Under the pieces are notes generated by a model, which saw nothing but the letters and a program-made list of their open reading frames with translations, was not told where the DNA came from and searched no databases. Made by a program: the position numbers and the translations under genes. Positions 34,445-43,198 of a DNA stretch of 64,000 nt are shown here, one piece after another (the first letter of the stretch is position 1; each line of letters starts with the position of its first letter). This stretch comes from Paenibacillus sp. OV219 (GTDB lineage: Bacteria; Bacillota; Bacilli; Paenibacillales; Paenibacillaceae): assembly GCF_900110075.1 (NCBI RefSeq), contig NZ_FOCJ01000012.1, positions 1 to 64,000 on the forward strand, in the 5' to 3' direction.

Positions 34445-36043
34445 ATGATAAGACGATCAGCTCGTTCCAAAGGCGGCAATGACGACGGGAATAACGGGAA
34501 CAACAGCAACAATCGGAACAGCGGCAATCTCTCTGTGCCTCGCGGCCAGCTCGAAACGAATCTGGAGGCGAACATGGACCGGATCAAGTCCGAAGTTGCC
34601 GCAAGCCCAGACCTAATCGTACGCCGATTTACGCTGCGGACCGCGCAGCATCAGCATGTAGCAGCTGTCTATCTAGAGACGATTACAGACAAGGAAGCGG
34701 TCAACGAATTCGTCATGCGTTCCTTGATGTCACCTTTTCTGCCAGAAACGCCGCCAGAGGAAGGAACGTCACCTGAAGAAGCATTCAAATATATTTGTGA
34801 TAATGCATTAGCCGTTGGACAAGTTGAAGTGCTGGACAATTGGACGACGATGCTGCTTGAGCTGCTAACGGGTAAGACGCTCCTCTTCGTCGACGGCTGG
34901 GATCAATGCGTTAGCTGCAGCACAATTGGCGGCGACAAGCGAGCGGTCTCAGAAGCAAGCACCCAGGTCGTCATTCGCGGCCCTAAGGATAGCTTCACGG
35001 AATCGCTCCCGACAAACATAGCGCTTATCCGTAGGCGGATTCGGAGCGAGAGGTTCGGCTTCGAAGCAACTAAGATTGGCCGAGTGACGCAAACGAACGT
35101 TGCTATGCTCTATATCGATGGCATTGTCAAGGAAGAGATCAAGCAAGAAGTGCGCAAGCGGCTCGCGAAGATCGATACCGACGCCATTCTGGAGTCCGGC
35201 TATATCGAGGAGTTCATTGAGGACAACTGGAGCTCACCCTTCCCGACGATCTATAACACGGAGCGGCCCGATGTCATTGCGGCGAACCTGCTTGAGGGGC
35301 GCATCGCGATACTCGTTGACGGCACTCCATTCGCCTTGGTTGTGCCAACGATTCTGCCTCAATTCTTCGCGTCGGCCGAGGATTATTACCAGCGGTACGA
35401 TATCGGCACCTTTCTCCGTCTGCTGCGGTATGCCTCCTTCATCATTTCGTTATTCGGCCCAGCTGTCTATATTGCATTAACGACATTCCATCAGGAGATG
35501 CTGCCGACGACACTGCTCATTAATCTGTCCGGTGCAAGAGAGGGCGTGCCTTTCCCTGCGCTGATTGAGGCGTTCGCGATGGAGCTCAGTTTCGAGATTC
35601 TGCGTGAGGCCGGGGTTCGGATGCCGCGGGCAGTCGGGCAAGCGGTATCTATCGTCGGTGCGCTCGTCCTTGGCGAAGCGGCTGTTCAAGCCGGTATCGT
35701 CTCGCCGATTATGGTTATCGTCGTAGCGATCACAGCAATCGCAAACTTTTCCATCGCAGCTTACAACCTGGCTATTACTGCACGGCTGCTGCGTTTTCTC
35801 TTCATGATTGCAGCGGGAACGATCGGCTTCTACGGTATAATTCTTGGCCTCATCATGCTGGTTGCCCATATGAATTCACTGCGCTCGTTCGGCGTCTCCT
35901 TCCTGTCGCCGCTCGTTCCGCTCAAATTCAAGCAGATGAAAGACGTCTTCGTCCGAATGCCGCACTGGAGCTTTACAGAACGGCCCGATGACACAACGGA
36001 TAATACCACTCGGATGCCTTCGGGACAGAAGCCTCAAACTTAA
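34445..36043 (+). CDS. spore germination protein, GerA family (GerXA subunit)
   Basis: About 532 residues. A low-complexity Asn/Gly N-terminus (a common feature of GerA proteins) precedes the cytoplasmic region with ALIRRRIRSERFGFEATKIGR and NVAMLYIDGIV, then four or five membrane segments from about residue 310 (LLRYASFIISLFGPAVYIA onward). It is the A subunit of the nutrient germinant receptor in the inner spore membrane. The start is uncertain: ATG 34445, TTG 34439 (after AAGGGGG) or ATG 34400. Followed by the C and B genes, 33 and 21 bases apart. Confidence 0.92.
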   Translation: MIRRSARSKGGNDDGNNGNNSNNRNSGNLSVPRGQLETNLEANMDRIKSEVAASPDLIVRRFTLRTAQHQHVAAVYLETITDKEAVNEFVMRSLMSPFLPETPPEEGTSPEEAFKYICDNALAVGQVEVLDNWTTMLLELLTGKTLLFVDGWDQCVSCSTIGGDKRAVSEASTQVVIRGPKDSFTESLPTNIALIRRRIRSERFGFEATKIGRVTQTNVAMLYIDGIVKEEIKQEVRKRLAKIDTDAILESGYIEEFIEDNWSSPFPTIYNTERPDVIAANLLEGRIAILVDGTPFALVVPTILPQFFASAEDYYQRYDIGTFLRLLRYASFIISLFGPAVYIALTTFHQEMLPTTLLINLSGAREGVPFPALIEAFAMELSFEILREAGVRMPRAVGQAVSIVGALVLGEAAVQAGIVSPIMVIVVAITAIANFSIAAYNLAITARLLRFLFMIAAGTIGFYGIILGLIMLVAHMNSLRSFGVSFLSPLVPLKFKQMKDVFVRMPHWSFTERPDDTTDNTTRMPSGQKPQT

Positions 36044-36076
36044 AAAAGACGCGCGAACGAGGAGGTACAGGTACGG

Positions 36077-37294
36077 ATGAGAGCAAGATTACGGATCGTG
36101 AAAATCATTCTGGCGGCAGCCGTCCTTGTCGCTTCCGCTTCGCTCGTAACCGGTTGCTGGAACAGCCGGGAGCTCAATATGCTCGCCATCGTTACAGCGA
36201 TGGCAATCGATAAGACGGATAAAGACGAATATACGTTGGCATTCCAAGTCGTTATGCCCGGCGAGCTAAGCAATTCGGTTAAGGGCGGCGGCGGGGGCGC
36301 GCCGTTCTCCGTCTACACCGTAAAGTCGAAGACATTGTTCGAAGGCATCCGCAAAGCGTCGAAGCAGGTTCCGCGCCAGCTGTTCTTTTCCCACATCCAG
36401 GTCGTCATCCTGGGGGAGCGTCTTGCCCAGTCCGGGATCGAAGAGATCTTCGATTTCTTCGAGCGCTCCCATGAGGTTCGGCTCACCTCCATGCTGCTCG
36501 TGGCAAGAGGAGCTACGCCGGAGAAGCTGGTCAGCACACTTGTCCCGCTCGCTCCTATTCAGGCAGAAGCGCTGATGGGATCGGCCGAATTCACTACAAA
36601 ACTTTGGTCAAGCTCGCCAGCTATCGGCATCGATGATGCCATCCGTAAGCTCATTAATCCAGGCGTTGAGCCATCGATCAGCGGTCTGAGGCTTTTTGGA
36701 GACGATCAGGATGTATCAAGCAAAAGCAATCTCGAGAAAACGCGGCCGCCCTATCATCTCGAAATAACCGGCGTCGCCATGTTCCGCGAAGGGAAGCTCG
36801 TCGGCTGGCTCGACAATAACAAAGCGCGGGGGTACATGTTCATCATCAATCGAATCAGCAGCACCGTTATGAATCTCAGCTGTCAGGACATGTTGGAGGG
36901 ACTTGCACTCGAAGTCATTAAGAGCAAGACCAAGACAGATGTCTCGATGCAGAATGGCCGCGTCAAAGTGAAAATTAACGTCATGGCCGAAGGTAACGTA
37001 TCCGAGGTGAAATGCGGCGTTCCGCTAAGCGATCTTGAAGTGTTGAACAAGATGGAGAAGGAATGGGGCGATGCCGCAATCGCGGACATGATGGGGGCGA
37101 TTAAGAGTGCACAGTCTCTCCACGCCGACGTCTTCGGCTTCGGCGAAGTGCTGCAGCGAAGGCATCCGAAGCAGTGGCGGAAGGTGCAGGATCAGTGGAA
37201 GGACAAGTTCACCGATGCGGAAGTTAGCATCACGTTCCAGGGGCAAATTTTGCGGACAGGCATGAGAGGCAAGTCACTGCTCGAGAAACCTTAA
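36077..37294 (+). CDS. spore germination lipoprotein, Ger(x)C family
   Basis: 405 residues. The lipoprotein signal ends LVTGC with Cys27, directly followed by WNSREL, the hallmark start of mature GerC proteins. The rest matches the family (LFEGIRKASKQVPRQLFFSHIQVV). It is the C subunit of the germinant receptor, anchored to the outer face of the inner spore membrane. GGAGG lies 11 bases before the ATG. Confidence 0.95.
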   Translation: MRARLRIVKIILAAAVLVASASLVTGCWNSRELNMLAIVTAMAIDKTDKDEYTLAFQVVMPGELSNSVKGGGGGAPFSVYTVKSKTLFEGIRKASKQVPRQLFFSHIQVVILGERLAQSGIEEIFDFFERSHEVRLTSMLLVARGATPEKLVSTLVPLAPIQAEALMGSAEFTTKLWSSSPAIGIDDAIRKLINPGVEPSISGLRLFGDDQDVSSKSNLEKTRPPYHLEITGVAMFREGKLVGWLDNNKARGYMFIINRISSTVMNLSCQDMLEGLALEVIKSKTKTDVSMQNGRVKVKINVMAEGNVSEVKCGVPLSDLEVLNKMEKEWGDAAIADMMGAIKSAQSLHADVFGFGEVLQRRHPKQWRKVQDQWKDKFTDAEVSITFQGQILRTGMRGKSLLEKP

Positions 37295-37315
37295 ACCGGC
37301 AAGGAGGCATATTTC

Positions 37316-38449
37316 ATGAAAAAAACGATTGAGAATATTGGCCCTTTGCATCTTTTTGCATGGGTAACGTTATTCGAGCTCGGTACGGCCGTCGTCATTC
37401 CCGTTGGTATGGATGCGAAGCAGGATGCCTGGATTGTAACGCTCTCCGGCTGTTTAATCGGGATGACGTTCTTCTCCCTTGTATTTGGTGGCTTGTACAG
37501 GTTATATCCCGATATGCCGCTTACAGCATATACACGCAGAATTGCAGGATCGTTCCTGGGCTGGCTGATCGGTTTCGGCTATCTGCTCTATTTCATGTAC
37601 ATTGCAAGCCGAAATATCCGCGATTTTATCGACCTGCTAACAGCAGCAGCATATGATGCAACGCCAATGTTTGCCCTTGGCGCATTCATGATGGTCGCCG
37701 TCGGCTACATCATTAGCTTAGGAATCGAAGTATTTGGCCGGACGGCTTTCATCTTCTTCCTGCTCTGCTGCTTTGTGTTTATGTTTATCGTCGCACTGGT
37801 CCTCTTGTCGGATTTATCGGACTTTCATCGCATCGAACCTATTCTTGGCGAAGGCTGGAGGCCAATCTGGAGTGCGCTGCTTCCGACAGGCTTAACGTTC
37901 CCTTTCGGCGAAATGGTCGTCATGTCTATGTTCCTGCCTTACTTGAACAAGAAATACAAAGCCGTGCGGATCACTGCCGGCGCCATGGCATTCAGCGCGA
38001 TTCTGCTGTGCATCGCAACGTTCGTGAATATCTCGGTGCTCGGCATCGAAATCGCATCAAGGTCGACGTTCCCGCTCTTCACCTCGCTCAGTCGGCTGAG
38101 ACTTGCGGAAATTGTGCAGCGACTGGACTCCGTCGTCCTGTTCTTGCTCATCATTACAAGCTTCTTCAAGATCGGCACGTTCATGTTCGCTTCGGTCCTT
38201 GCCGCGCAGGATCTGTTCAAGATCAGCAACTACAAGACGCTCGTCATGCCGATTGGCGTCATCGTGCTGCTGACTTCGCTGACAATTGCCGGCAATCTGA
38301 CGGAGCATCTGAAGGAAGGACTCAAGATCGTGCCGTACTATATGCATCTGCCGATGCAGTTCGCCATTCCGGTCTGCTTATTGCTGCTCGGCCTGATCCG
38401 GCGCGCCTTCCGCCGCAGTCGTTCCGCTTCCGCTGCTCCCTCCTCCTGA
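37316..38449 (+). CDS. spore germination permease, GerXB subunit
   Basis: 377 residues, amino-acid-permease-like with about ten membrane segments. Motifs such as LHLFAWVTLFELGTAVVIP and TRRIAGSFLGWLIGFGYLLYF are typical of endospore germination permeases, the B subunit that binds germinant. GGAGG before the ATG. Gene order A-C-B differs from B. subtilis gerA (A-B-C). Its last 72 bases overlap the opposite-strand gene at 38378-38716. Confidence 0.93.
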   Translation: MKKTIENIGPLHLFAWVTLFELGTAVVIPVGMDAKQDAWIVTLSGCLIGMTFFSLVFGGLYRLYPDMPLTAYTRRIAGSFLGWLIGFGYLLYFMYIASRNIRDFIDLLTAAAYDATPMFALGAFMMVAVGYIISLGIEVFGRTAFIFFLLCCFVFMFIVALVLLSDLSDFHRIEPILGEGWRPIWSALLPTGLTFPFGEMVVMSMFLPYLNKKYKAVRITAGAMAFSAILLCIATFVNISVLGIEIASRSTFPLFTSLSRLRLAEIVQRLDSVVLFLLIITSFFKIGTFMFASVLAAQDLFKISNYKTLVMPIGVIVLLTSLTIAGNLTEHLKEGLKIVPYYMHLPMQFAIPVCLLLLGLIRRAFRRSRSASAAPSS

Positions 38450-38716
38450 TTCGTCGCCTGTTGCGCCGCTGCCGTCGTCAGTCTGTTTGCCCGGCAGCAT
38501 GCGCTGCACGATCATGTAGAGCGGCTTGCGAATGAACATGAAGATAAGAGCCGCCATGATAAGCTTCTCAATGGGGTCCAGCATCAGGAACGGATAAGTG
38601 AAATTGCGAAGCATTCTGCTCGGTGGCAGCTTCAGCAGCACGTCCATGATGAGATCGACAGCGATGAGGCATGGCAGGAGCAGGGCGAATATCGCGTAGG
38701 GCTTCACATTTTTCAT
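38378..38716 (-). CDS. small membrane protein of unknown function
   Basis: 112 residues. Two hydrophobic segments (about 8-30 and 48-66) are followed by a Gly/Ser/Glu-rich, charged tail. I do not recognise it. The ribosome site is weak (GGAG 12 bases before the ATG). The membrane segments look real, but the low-complexity tail lies over the 3' end of the gerB-like gene, so part of it may reflect antisense constraints. Confidence 0.5.
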   Translation of the reverse strand: MKNVKPYAIFALLLPCLIAVDLIMDVLLKLPPSRMLRNFTYPFLMLDPIEKLIMAALIFMFIRKPLYMIVQRMLPGKQTDDGSGATGDESGGGSSGSGTTAAEGAPDQAEQQ

Positions 38717-38795
38717 AACCGTCGCACGCTCCGTTTCTATGTCGCTAACACGTATTATTTCCCGAAATACCGCCAGCTAGCATAAACGCCAAATA

Positions 38796-38816
38796 CCGCC
38801 AGCACTTAGCTGGCGG
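38796..38816 (-). terminator. hairpin after the dioxygenase gene
   Basis: Eight-base arms CCGCCAGC/GCTGGCGG around ACTTA. On the minus strand only TATTTGG follows, so it is a weak terminator. A second copy of the arm lies at 38769-38777. Confidence 0.4.
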
Positions 38817-38856
38817 CCTCATCATACGCGTGTTGGATGCTAATGCTATGCTTCTG

Positions 38857-39765
38857 CTAAATCGACCATTCCTTGCGCGCTTCTTCCATCGACTTCGGCT
38901 TCTCCTTGTTCCACGCATAGTGGCCCTTCGGCTTGACGCCAATCCAGCGGTCATCGACCGGCTCCGAGCGAAGCTGATAACGCGTATCCGAGCTGATGCG
39001 ATACTGATTCGTCGTGTTATTGACAGAGCCATGCAGGAGGAACATACCGAAGATAATCATATCTCCCGCGGCAAAAGGCGTCGTTGCCCATTGTCCGCCA
39101 AACTTCTCAACACATTCAATCGGATCCTTCGAGATCCAGCCGAGCTCGATATTGTCGCGATCGACGTCCATTTGCCCGTAAGTCGCCTTCATCTTCTCAA
39201 AATGCTGCGAGCCCAAGCAGATCGAGAGCGGCCCCTGCTCGTAAGGGACATCGCCGAGTGGCGTCCACATTGTATACAGCTGCTTCGTGCCTCTGCCCAT
39301 GTAGACGATATCGTAGTGCGCGCCAGTGAAATCGCCGTTGCCGACAGCGCGCGGCCATTTGTAATCATACGTCATCGCCTCCCCGCCGAGCAGCCGGTCG
39401 AAGAATTGCATAACATTGTCACCGTTTACAAGGTTATAAAATGGCTGCATGTCCGCGTCCTCATCATTCGCCGGTCCGCCGAACATCGCGCTCTTCGCGC
39501 CTTCTGCAATGATCCCGTCTTCGACCTTGAAGTTCGTGTCCAGGCGGCCAGCACTGTTTAGCTTTCGCAAAATCCCGCTGCGCGCGTCAAGCACCTGCTC
39601 ACGATCATGGAAACCGCGAAGGAGCAGATAGCCGTCTTCCTGCAGCCGCTGTCTCAGCGCATCCGTATCATCGAAGATATCATTGCTGCTGCGCAGCTCC
39701 GTCATATACTTGCTTCCCATCGTAAGCTCTGCGTTTCCCATCTTGATCTTCATCGTCATGGTCAA
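38857..39765 (-). CDS. phytanoyl-CoA dioxygenase (PhyH) family protein
   Basis: 302 residues. The Fe(II) ligands appear as HxD in GAHYDIV and a distal His in LLHGSVNN, with Arg in NQYRISSDTRYQ for 2-oxoglutarate binding. Should be an Fe(II)/2-oxoglutarate dioxygenase hydroxylating a small molecule; substrate unknown. Start is TTG 39765 (six bases after GGAGG) or ATG 39759. Stands alone between the germination operon and a hydrolase gene. Confidence 0.85.
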   Translation of the reverse strand: MTMTMKIKMGNAELTMGSKYMTELRSSNDIFDDTDALRQRLQEDGYLLLRGFHDREQVLDARSGILRKLNSAGRLDTNFKVEDGIIAEGAKSAMFGGPANDEDADMQPFYNLVNGDNVMQFFDRLLGGEAMTYDYKWPRAVGNGDFTGAHYDIVYMGRGTKQLYTMWTPLGDVPYEQGPLSICLGSQHFEKMKATYGQMDVDRDNIELGWISKDPIECVEKFGGQWATTPFAAGDMIIFGMFLLHGSVNNTTNQYRISSDTRYQLRSEPVDDRWIGVKPKGHYAWNKEKPKSMEEARKEWSI

Positions 39766-39966
39766 TTAATACCTCCGGATTAAGTGGTCAGTTCCTTGCT
39801 CACTCTCTATCCGAATCATAACACCGGCTGTTGCCGCCAACCATTCGTAATGGTATGGAGTAGTTGCATAATTGTAGTCTATAATTAGGGAAACTACCTC
39901 GATACGTGTTGTAATAGCTTCTCTGTGATCCGTTAGACACGCAGGTAGAGTGTTGATTGGGGTATA

Positions 39967-40770
39967 CTAATCCCGCGAAGCCTCGATCAGCTTCGTCGCA
40001 TAGTAAGCAGGCTGTGTACGGAAATAGGTCATATGGTCGCCCTCCGCAACGACGAGTCGGAACATGCCCAGTCTACTCGACATATGCGGGTGCCAGCCGT
40101 AGCCCTCTCCTTGCTGAATGGCATTGTCCCCTGTCAGAAACAGATAACTTCGCGGCGTCTGCAGAGCATAAAATCTCTTCAGATCGAGTTTCTCGAACAA
40201 CGGCTTCGCAGGCTCGGGGCGGATCTCACTGTAAAGCTGGCGCGCAAGAGCCTCGTCGGCCAAGTTCACGAAATTGTCCCGAAACAGCGGATAGGGCAGC
40301 ATAATCGTGTCGTTAGCGCCTGATGCTTTGCGCAGCTGCTCGAAGCCGCTACGCGCTGCGGGCGGGAACTGATCTGCCAGCGATTCACCGTCACCTACCA
40401 CGAATCCGTCCATAAAGACCATACGCTTCAGCCGGTCCGGCAAAAGTTCCGCCGCCTTCTGGACGACAGAGCCGCCGAAGCTGTGGCCAACGAGGATGAC
40501 ATCCTGTAAGTTATGGCCGATGATAAAGTCGGCGACGGCCTTGGATAACATGCCGTGCGTCACGTTCGTGTTCGGATCACTTCCGTGACCGGGGTACTCT
40601 GGTGCATAGACGATGTGGCCTCTTGCCGCGAGTTCTGCACCAACGCTTCTCCAGAAGCTCGAATCCGCCCATGATCCGTGTACGAGCACGAATGTGAGCG
40701 GCTTTCCCGGATTGCCATGACGGTAGTAAGAGGGCCAATAGCCCGAATGAACATAGTTTGCATAGTACAT
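39967..40770 (-). CDS. alpha/beta-hydrolase
   Basis: 267 residues. Oxyanion HG in LVHGSWADSSFW, nucleophile elbow GHSFGG, and a late His in VVAEGDHMTYF give a complete triad candidate. Close to the salicylate-esterase/MeKC-type plant-like esterases in layout, but the substrate is unknown. AGAGGAACG precedes the ATG. Confidence 0.85.
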   Translation of the reverse strand: MYYANYVHSGYWPSYYRHGNPGKPLTFVLVHGSWADSSFWRSVGAELAARGHIVYAPEYPGHGSDPNTNVTHGMLSKAVADFIIGHNLQDVILVGHSFGGSVVQKAAELLPDRLKRMVFMDGFVVGDGESLADQFPPAARSGFEQLRKASGANDTIMLPYPLFRDNFVNLADEALARQLYSEIRPEPAKPLFEKLDLKRFYALQTPRSYLFLTGDNAIQQGEGYGWHPHMSSRLGMFRLVVAEGDHMTYFRTQPAYYATKLIEASRD

Positions 40771-40830
40771 AACAACGTTCCTCTCTAAATAGACGCGGAT
40801 ATACGCCTATTTTATGAAAGGACTGCTCCC

Positions 40831-40882
40831 GAGGTTCAAGAGTTCAGAGTTCAGAGTTCAAAGTTCAAGGTTCGAGATTCAG
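40831..40882 (+). repeat. AGTTCAR heptad repeat
   Basis: TTC occurs at 40836, 40844, 40851, 40858, 40865 and 40872, i.e. mostly every seven bases, in the form (G/A)GTTCA(A/G). The same repeat in shorter form lies at 10252-10280 on the other strand. The gap between the hydrolase and CBS genes (40771-41040) shows nothing else. Confidence 0.8.
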
Positions 40883-41040
40883 CCTCAACTTTTGCTTATT
40901 TATCCCGATCGCAAAAATTGTCGAATCGTGGCGATTCAAAAACAGCCAAAGATGTTTAATGTAACTTGTGTAATCATACGCCATGCAAGCTTATTCATTG
41001 AAATTATGACTCAAATATATAGCGAAAAGGAGTGCTCACA

Positions 41041-41445
41041 GTGGAAATCAGATCGTTCTTGTTACCTAAAGAAGAAGTGTCATTCCTAACGACAGCCGCA
41101 ACGATGAAGACGGCCGTCGACAAGCTGGATGCTTGCCATTACACGGCGATACCACTCATCGACGAGGACGGCAAATATGTCGGGACGTTGTCCGAAGGGG
41201 ATTTGTTATGGAAGCTGAAGCGCACGCCTGGCCTCGATTTCGATAACATGCACGAGGTGTCCATCATCGACGTCAAGAAGCGCATTTACAACGAATGCGT
41301 CGCCGTTGACGCGCATATGGAGGATATGCTCACGCTCGCGGCTGACCAGAACTTCGTTCCAGTTGTCGACGACGACCGCTTGTTCCTGGGCATCATCCGC
41401 CGCAGAGATATTATCGAATATTACACTCGCAATATTACGGACTAA
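41041..41445 (+). CDS. tandem CBS-domain protein
   Basis: About 134 residues, two CBS domains and nothing else (AVDKLDACHYTAIPLIDEDGKYVGTLSEGDLL and, later, FVPVVDDDRLFLGIIRRRDIIEYY). Such small proteins bind adenine nucleotides and act as regulators. The GTG at 41041 is eight bases after GGAG; a GTG nine bases earlier overlaps the ribosome site. Confidence 0.85.
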   Translation: MEIRSFLLPKEEVSFLTTAATMKTAVDKLDACHYTAIPLIDEDGKYVGTLSEGDLLWKLKRTPGLDFDNMHEVSIIDVKKRIYNECVAVDAHMEDMLTLAADQNFVPVVDDDRLFLGIIRRRDIIEYYTRNITD

Positions 41446-41476
41446 CGGACTAACTGACGAACGCTAATCTTAGCCT

Positions 41477-41522
41477 AAAAGGAGGACCTACAGCGCTGCT
41501 GCACGCTGCATGTCCTCTTTTT
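41477..41522 (+). terminator. terminator of the CBS gene
   Basis: AAAAGGAGGAC pairs with GTCCTCTTTT, with an inner CAGCG/CGCTG stem, followed by TTTCTATTT. Confidence 0.8.
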
Positions 41523-41667
41523 CTATTTCAATCACGGCCGAAGCAGGCTCATCCCTTCACCAAAACTAGACATTTTCCAACCTTTTACACCTCTACTCCT
41601 GCCGGCAATTTCATGCTACCTTTATACATACACTTCGCTATCTTGTTGTACAAAGGAGAGAGTTCGC

Positions 41668-41832
41668 ATGAGATTAATTTATGAAAACTACAGAGGCTTC
41701 CAGATTTACAAGTATGATGACTCTTATAACGCTGTCGCGCCGAATTTGAAATTCAATCACAACCAACTCAGCCAACTGTTGAACAAGGTCGATCTATATC
41801 TCGATAGCCAAGTCCTGCATATCGCGACATAG
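41668..41832 (+). CDS. small conserved-looking protein, 54 residues
   Basis: ATG at 41668 with AAAGGAGA eight bases before it, ending TAG at 41832. The protein starts MRLIYENYRGFQIYKYDD and continues with a helical, Leu/Asn-rich half (HNQLSQLLNKVDLYLDS). No signal or membrane segment. I do not recognise it. A terminator follows. Good codon use and ribosome site make it a likely gene. Confidence 0.65.
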   Translation: MRLIYENYRGFQIYKYDDSYNAVAPNLKFNHNQLSQLLNKVDLYLDSQVLHIAT

Positions 41833-41872
41833 GGCCTTGACTTATACGTTAAATTGTAAGCGTATACAATAC

Positions 41873-41912
41873 AAAGGACATGCAGCGCTTGAATGCGGTG
41901 CATGTCCCCTTT
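41873..41912. terminator. bidirectional terminator
   Basis: AAAGGACATGC pairs with GCATGTCC(CC)TTT around a GC-containing loop. It serves the small gene from the left and the oxidase gene from the right. Confidence 0.75.
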
Positions 41913-41916
41913 AACT

Positions 41917-43173
41917 CTACCACAGATACCGATCGAGGAACGAATTGCGGAACTTTCCTTGCGGATCACACTTGGAAGCGAGACTTAGAAAATCAAGGCG
42001 TTTCTCATACTGCGACTTCACCCGCTCCGGCGCCATCGTGAACAGCTTGCCCCAGTGTGGGCGCGCCTCATAAGGCTCGAGCGCTGCTTCGATAAGCGGC
42101 AATATACGCTGAACGGCCTCACCAAGCGGCTTCCACGTAAAATGAATCGCGACCGAATCTCGTCCATAGCTTGGACTCATCCATAGCTGATCGGCGGCGA
42201 TTGTGCGCACTTCAGAAATATACAGCAGCGGCGCAATATGCTCCCGCAGCTGATGAATCGCATCTAATGCAGCATAGGCATGCTTGCGCGGCACAAAATA
42301 CTCGCTTTGCAGCTCCTCTCCCGCGCTTGGAGTAAACTCCATGCGGAAATGCGGCAGCCGCTCGTGCCAAGGTCCCCGCTTGCCAAGCTGCTCACTGCAA
42401 GGCTCTGCAGAAATACCGGGTACGGGATGCAGCGAATTGACGGCCCTTGTCGCCCCGTGAAATTCTTCTGCGCCGCGCAAATCTTCTGCGCTAGCCAGAT
42501 GCTTCAACCACACCTGATTGAAGCGATCGCTGCTCCAATCCGTGAACAGACTAACGCTGTACGCGCTTGAGTAAACATCGTCGAACCCATTTTCCAGCTT
42601 GGATAATGCAAGGTTCTCATACAGTAGCTGGCTAATGTCAAAGGTCGGCATAATGTCGAGCGTCAGCTTCGTCACGATGCCAAGCGCTCCAAGTCCGACA
42701 AAGGCTCCTTCCGCTTCTGGCTGCTCGCCACGCGTGAAAACAACCGTTTCTCCGCTTGCCGTAACGATCTCGATGGAGCGAACGGCCGTGGCAAGTCCTC
42801 CGTTGCGGTCCCCTGATCCATGCGTCCCTGTTGCGCAAGCACCGGCAATTGTGATGTGAGGCAGCGAAGCTAGATTATGCAAGGCGTAGTTGTTATTATG
42901 CAAAAACGCAGCCAGCTCTCCGTACCGAATGCCGCCTTCCACTGTGACGGTCCCCCGGGCATGATCAAGCTCCAGCACTTGATTCATTTTCTTCAGCGAT
43001 AGCAAGCTGCCTTGCGTATCAGCAATACTGTTGAACGAATGGCGCGTCCCAAGCGCCCTCACTTGTTGGCGATTCGCCACCCATTCCTGAAGCTGCTCCA
43101 TTCGCTCAGGCTCGAACAGCTCCGCAGCGCTAAACCTGTAATTCCCCGCCCAATTGCGTTCCTCTTGCATCAT
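41917..43173 (-). CDS. FAD-linked alditol/L-gulonolactone oxidase-like protein
   Basis: About 418 residues, vanillyl-alcohol-oxidase family. NWAGNYRF at the start, His45 in GTRHSFN as the likely covalent FAD attachment, and TGTHGSGD in the FAD domain resemble alditol oxidase (AldO) and aldonolactone oxidases. Should oxidise a polyol or sugar lactone to yield H2O2. No secretion signal. ATG 43173 follows AAGGGT. 25 bases after the ligase gene, probably in one transcript. Confidence 0.85.
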   Translation of the reverse strand: MMQEERNWAGNYRFSAAELFEPERMEQLQEWVANRQQVRALGTRHSFNSIADTQGSLLSLKKMNQVLELDHARGTVTVEGGIRYGELAAFLHNNNYALHNLASLPHITIAGACATGTHGSGDRNGGLATAVRSIEIVTASGETVVFTRGEQPEAEGAFVGLGALGIVTKLTLDIMPTFDISQLLYENLALSKLENGFDDVYSSAYSVSLFTDWSSDRFNQVWLKHLASAEDLRGAEEFHGATRAVNSLHPVPGISAEPCSEQLGKRGPWHERLPHFRMEFTPSAGEELQSEYFVPRKHAYAALDAIHQLREHIAPLLYISEVRTIAADQLWMSPSYGRDSVAIHFTWKPLGEAVQRILPLIEAALEPYEARPHWGKLFTMAPERVKSQYEKRLDFLSLASKCDPQGKFRNSFLDRYLW

Positions 43174-43198
43174 ACCCTTCACACCTTCCACTTTGTTA

